Part shown: positions 31,824 through 33,829 of the stretch, piece after piece
Numbering within the stretch: the first letter of the stretch is position 1
How the letters are laid out: each line of letters begins with the position of its first letter
Origin: CAYYAQ01 sp964469555
GTDB taxonomy: Bacteria > Planctomycetota > UBA1135 > UBA2386
DNA: 33,829 bases
NCBI GenBank assembly: GCA_964469555.1
Contig: CAYYAQ010000049.1
Coordinates: 1-33,829, forward strand
Direction of reading: 5' to 3'
Notes under the pieces: generated by a model
Seen by the model: the letters and a program-made list of their open reading frames with translations, nothing else
The model's database searches: none
What the model was told of the DNA's origin: nothing
Translations under genes and position numbers: made by a program

Positions 31824-32206
31824 CTACGGCATTTTCGCTTCGTAGGTCGCGGAGGCGACACGACCCTCGTGCAGCGTGATCCGGAGCGTCTCGTCGAACA
31901 CGCCCTTCATCTGCGCACTGATTTGATCGCGCAGGTACTTACAGAGGTTCTCGGACGTCGTGTTGATGTCCGAGACTTCCTCGACATCGTCGAGATTCTG
32001 GAATCGTAGGGGGGGGCGAGCGTGTCGTTCAGCGACTTCTGCGCGGCCGCGAAGTCAGCGATGATGCCGTTTTCGTCCACGTTCGGCGTGATAAACCCAA
32101 TTCCGATGTCGAACGTGCTGACGTGCATGAGCTGTGCTGGCCCGAAGATCTCGCTTTTCAAAGAGCGTGCGCACTTGAGATAGTCGACGATTCTCAGGGT
32201 GTACAT
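31824..32206 (-). pseudogene. 6-pyruvoyl-tetrahydropterin synthase / QueD-like protein, frameshifted
   Basis: From ATG 32206 the protein reads MYTLRIVDYLKCARSLKSEI, EIFGPAQLMHVSTFDIGIGF, NVDENGIIADFAAAQKSLND, then loses frame at a run of eight Cs (fwd G8 at 32009-32016). In the other frame it resumes as LRFQNLDDVEEVSDINTTSE and NLCKYLRDQISAQMKGVF and ends EAKMP with a stop at 31824-31826. The joined protein has about 126 residues, a full length for this family. Relatives make 6-carboxytetrahydropterin for queuosine, or pterins. In the subfamily I remember (AHS...FGPAQ.LHGATF) the first zinc His is in AHS; here it is ARS (CGC, one transition from CAC), so activity is doubtful even if the frameshift is an error. 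Confidence 0.75.
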
Positions 32207-32261
32207 CGCTGGGATTCTAGCGATGCCCCCCTTACCTTCATCCAACCAGTCTCCCCCCTAG

Positions 32262-32267
32262 AAAGGA
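32262..32267 (+). promoter_or_regulatory. Shine-Dalgarno AAAGGA selecting the GTG start at 32274
   Basis: AAAGGA lies six bases before GTG 32274. The next in-frame ATG (32307, MAKLRAKID) has no such site, so GTG is the likely start. Confidence 0.7.
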
Positions 32268-32273
32268 AACCAC

Positions 32274-33131
32274 GTGATCGTCCCCCGCACCAACAGGGAA
32301 GAGATCATGGCCAAGCTGCGGGCCAAGATCGACAAGCACATCCCCATCCTCATCTCGAGCGCCGGTTGTGGCCTCGTCGCTCAGATGCTCGAAAAGGCCG
32401 GGGCGGATTGCATCAATACGTTCTCCGGTGCGCGGCTCCGGGCCAACGGCATGGGCACGATGGCGATGCTCTGGCCGATCCTCGACTCCAACAAGCAGAC
32501 GCTCGACTACACCGAACAGGACATCATGCCCGCGCTGAAGGGGGATGCCTTCGTGTGCGCCTGCGTCAACGCCAACGATCCTCTGAAGGACATGGTCACG
32601 GTGATCAATCGATGCAAGGCGATGGGGGTCGAATCGATCTCGAACATCGGGCCGTCCATCAGCTACGTCGACAAGGACAGCGAAGTATTCCGCGTTCTCA
32701 ACAAGAGTGGGATCACGTTCCAGAATGAGATCGATCTGCTGAAGGTCGCCAAGGAGATGGGCATGGTCACCATCGGGCTCGCCTTTGACGAAGAGGACAG
32801 TCTGCAGATGATCGAAGAGTCGCAGCCTGACATCTTCTGTTTTCACGCCGGCACGACGAAGGGCGGCCTGAAGGGCTACGACTCCGGCGAGACGATCGAT
32901 GAGACCTCGACGCGGACCGAGGAAGTGAACGCGAAAGCGCGCAAGCTGAAGAATGACATCATCCTGATCGCGCACGGCGCGGCGATGGAGACGCCCGAGG
33001 ACAGCCAGTTTATCCTGGACAACACGACGTGCGACGGCATCTGGACCGGCTCGTCGACGGAGCGCATTCCCATCGAGAAAGCGGTCTATGAAATGGCGAA
33101 GCGATTCGCTGACCTGAGATTCGGTAACTAG
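32274..33131 (+). CDS. TIM-barrel 'phosphoenolpyruvate hydrolase family' protein (PF09370-like)
   Basis: The 285-residue product starts at GTG 32274. Recognisable stretches are IPILISSAGCGLVAQMLEKA, GADCINTFSGARLRANGMGT, MAMLWPILDSN, VCACVNANDPLKDM, ESISNIGPSISYVDK, and PDIFCFHAGTTKGGLKGYDS. The C-terminal part is ILIAHGAAMETPEDSQFIL followed by CDGIWTGSSTERIPIE. This is the TIM-barrel signal-transduction/PEP-hydrolase-like family that forms the C-terminal half of the plant Tm-1 protein. Its biochemical role in bacteria is not settled. It is followed 12 bases later by a gene for the other half (UPF0261). The region upstream is disrupted, so it probably starts a separate transcript from the ara-like operon. 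Confidence 0.9.
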   Translation: MIVPRTNREEIMAKLRAKIDKHIPILISSAGCGLVAQMLEKAGADCINTFSGARLRANGMGTMAMLWPILDSNKQTLDYTEQDIMPALKGDAFVCACVNANDPLKDMVTVINRCKAMGVESISNIGPSISYVDKDSEVFRVLNKSGITFQNEIDLLKVAKEMGMVTIGLAFDEEDSLQMIEESQPDIFCFHAGTTKGGLKGYDSGETIDETSTRTEEVNAKARKLKNDIILIAHGAAMETPEDSQFILDNTTCDGIWTGSSTERIPIEKAVYEMAKRFADLRFGN

Positions 33132-33143
33132 CGGAGATCCGTC

Positions 33144-33829
33144 ATGAGCAAAGTTATCGCCGTCCTCGCAACACTGGACACGAAAGGGCAAGAGGCCGAG
33201 TTTCTGCGCGAGCAACTCGCGAAGCTCGGCAGCCAGGCGCTCGTCATCGACATCGGTGTCATGGGCAAGCCCGCAGCCGAACCCGACATCTTCCGCGAGG
33301 AGGTCGCGCGATGCGGTGGGTCATCGCTCGAGGAGATGCTGAAAGAGCCGGCGCGCGAAGCCGCACAACCCATCATGGGTGGGGGCGCCGCGAAGATCTT
33401 GTTGGAGAAGATCGAAGAGGGCGCGGTCCACGGCGTCCTCGGACTCGGTGGTCTGCAGGGAACGGCGGTGTGCACGGAAGCGATGCGCGCCCTGCCCTAC
33501 GGTTTCCCCAAGATCATGGTATCCACGGTGGCATCTGGAGACACGTCCGCCTACGTCGACATCAAGGACATCACGATGATGTTCTCCGTGTCGGACATCC
33601 TCGGCTTGAACCCGTTCACGCGGAAGATCCTCGCGAAGGCGGCGGGCGCGGCTCACGGCATGGCGATGGTCGAGATCGAACTGAAAATCGAGACGTCGGG
33701 CAAACCGCTGATTGGCATGTCCAACCTCGGCGTGCTGACTCGCGGCGCGCTGAAGGCGATCGAGGTCTTCAACGAGAAGGGCTACGAGGTCATCGTCTTC
33801 CACGCCGTTGGATCCGGTGGTCGGGCGAT
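33144..33829 (+). CDS. Tm-1-like ATP-binding (UPF0261) protein, partial at right edge
   Basis: From ATG 33144, with GGAG seven bases before it (33133-33136), 228 residues are visible of a family usually about 400 long. The N-terminus SKVIAVLATLDTKGQEAEFL is the family signature (ATLDTKG). QALVIDIGVMGKPAAEPDI, LGLGGLQGTAVCTEAMRALP, KIMVSTVASGDTSAYVDIKD, SVSDILGLNPFTRKIL and VIVFHAVGSGG follow. The family binds ATP and matches the N-terminal half of tomato Tm-1, which inhibits tobamovirus replication; the bacterial role is unknown. Its neighbour encodes the C-terminal half. The ORF runs off the window without a stop. Confidence 0.93.
   Translation, partial: MSKVIAVLATLDTKGQEAEFLREQLAKLGSQALVIDIGVMGKPAAEPDIFREEVARCGGSSLEEMLKEPAREAAQPIMGGGAAKILLEKIEEGAVHGVLGLGGLQGTAVCTEAMRALPYGFPKIMVSTVASGDTSAYVDIKDITMMFSVSDILGLNPFTRKILAKAAGAAHGMAMVEIELKIETSGKPLIGMSNLGVLTRGALKAIEVFNEKGYEVIVFHAVGSGGRA

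Noticed and set aside
1..33829. CRISPR arrays, rRNA genes, transposases or integrases
   Set aside because: I found no regularly spaced repeats, no rRNA-like stretches and no reading frame with transposase or recombinase motifs. The only RNA gene I can support is tRNA-Pro.

Overview
This window is high-GC bacterial DNA from a draft assembly. A run of 10 Ns sits inside a gene, and three other genes are broken at G/C homopolymers. The gene content suggests a planctomycete or a related PVC-type lineage: a secreted S9 peptidase, a sialate-O-acetylesterase-type secreted hydrolase, a secreted prenyltransferase/squalene-oxidase-repeat protein, an H1-like AT-hook protein, many sugar epimerases, and few Shine-Dalgarno sites. 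That assignment is inferred from gene families and is not proven.

Left part (1-5.1 kb). The start of lspA (lipoprotein signal peptidase) and a small membrane protein lie on the minus strand. A two-component pair follows; its kinase lacks its middle and its response regulator is frameshifted. Next come a lysine-rich AT-hook protein, tRNA-Pro(TGG), and a prolyl-oligopeptidase/DPP IV-type peptidase whose coding sequence crosses the assembly gap.

Middle (5.1-13 kb). This part holds a GT4 glycosyltransferase, an outer-membrane-type lipoprotein with a palindromic candidate operator upstream, a squalene-oxidase-repeat protein, a tightly overlapping minus-strand operon (methyltransferase, saccharopine-dehydrogenase-like reductase, LCMT-type methyltransferase), a macro-domain protein and a lipoprotein.

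Surface-polysaccharide region (13-26.4 kb). It carries four GT4 glycosyltransferases, a WaaE-like GT2, a PAP2 phosphatase, a MOP-family flippase and a DegT/ArnB-type aminotransferase, with a membrane alpha/beta hydrolase, a CPBP protease and a sialate O-acetylesterase between them. Together they look like machinery to build, flip and modify a cell-surface glycan. An 18-bp inverted repeat encloses a 99-bp spacer between two of these genes.

Right part (26.4-33.8 kb). A recognisable promoter precedes a mostly overlapping operon of an AraB-type kinase, an AraD-type epimerase, two TIM-barrel sugar isomerase/epimerases and an alpha/beta hydrolase. No AraA is present, so the pathway probably reaches ribulose by epimerases. 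A disrupted stretch follows (an orphan signal peptide and a frameshifted QueD-like gene). The window ends with a TIM-barrel 'PEP hydrolase' family gene and a Tm-1-like/UPF0261 gene, the two halves of the plant Tm-1 protein encoded as separate neighbours.
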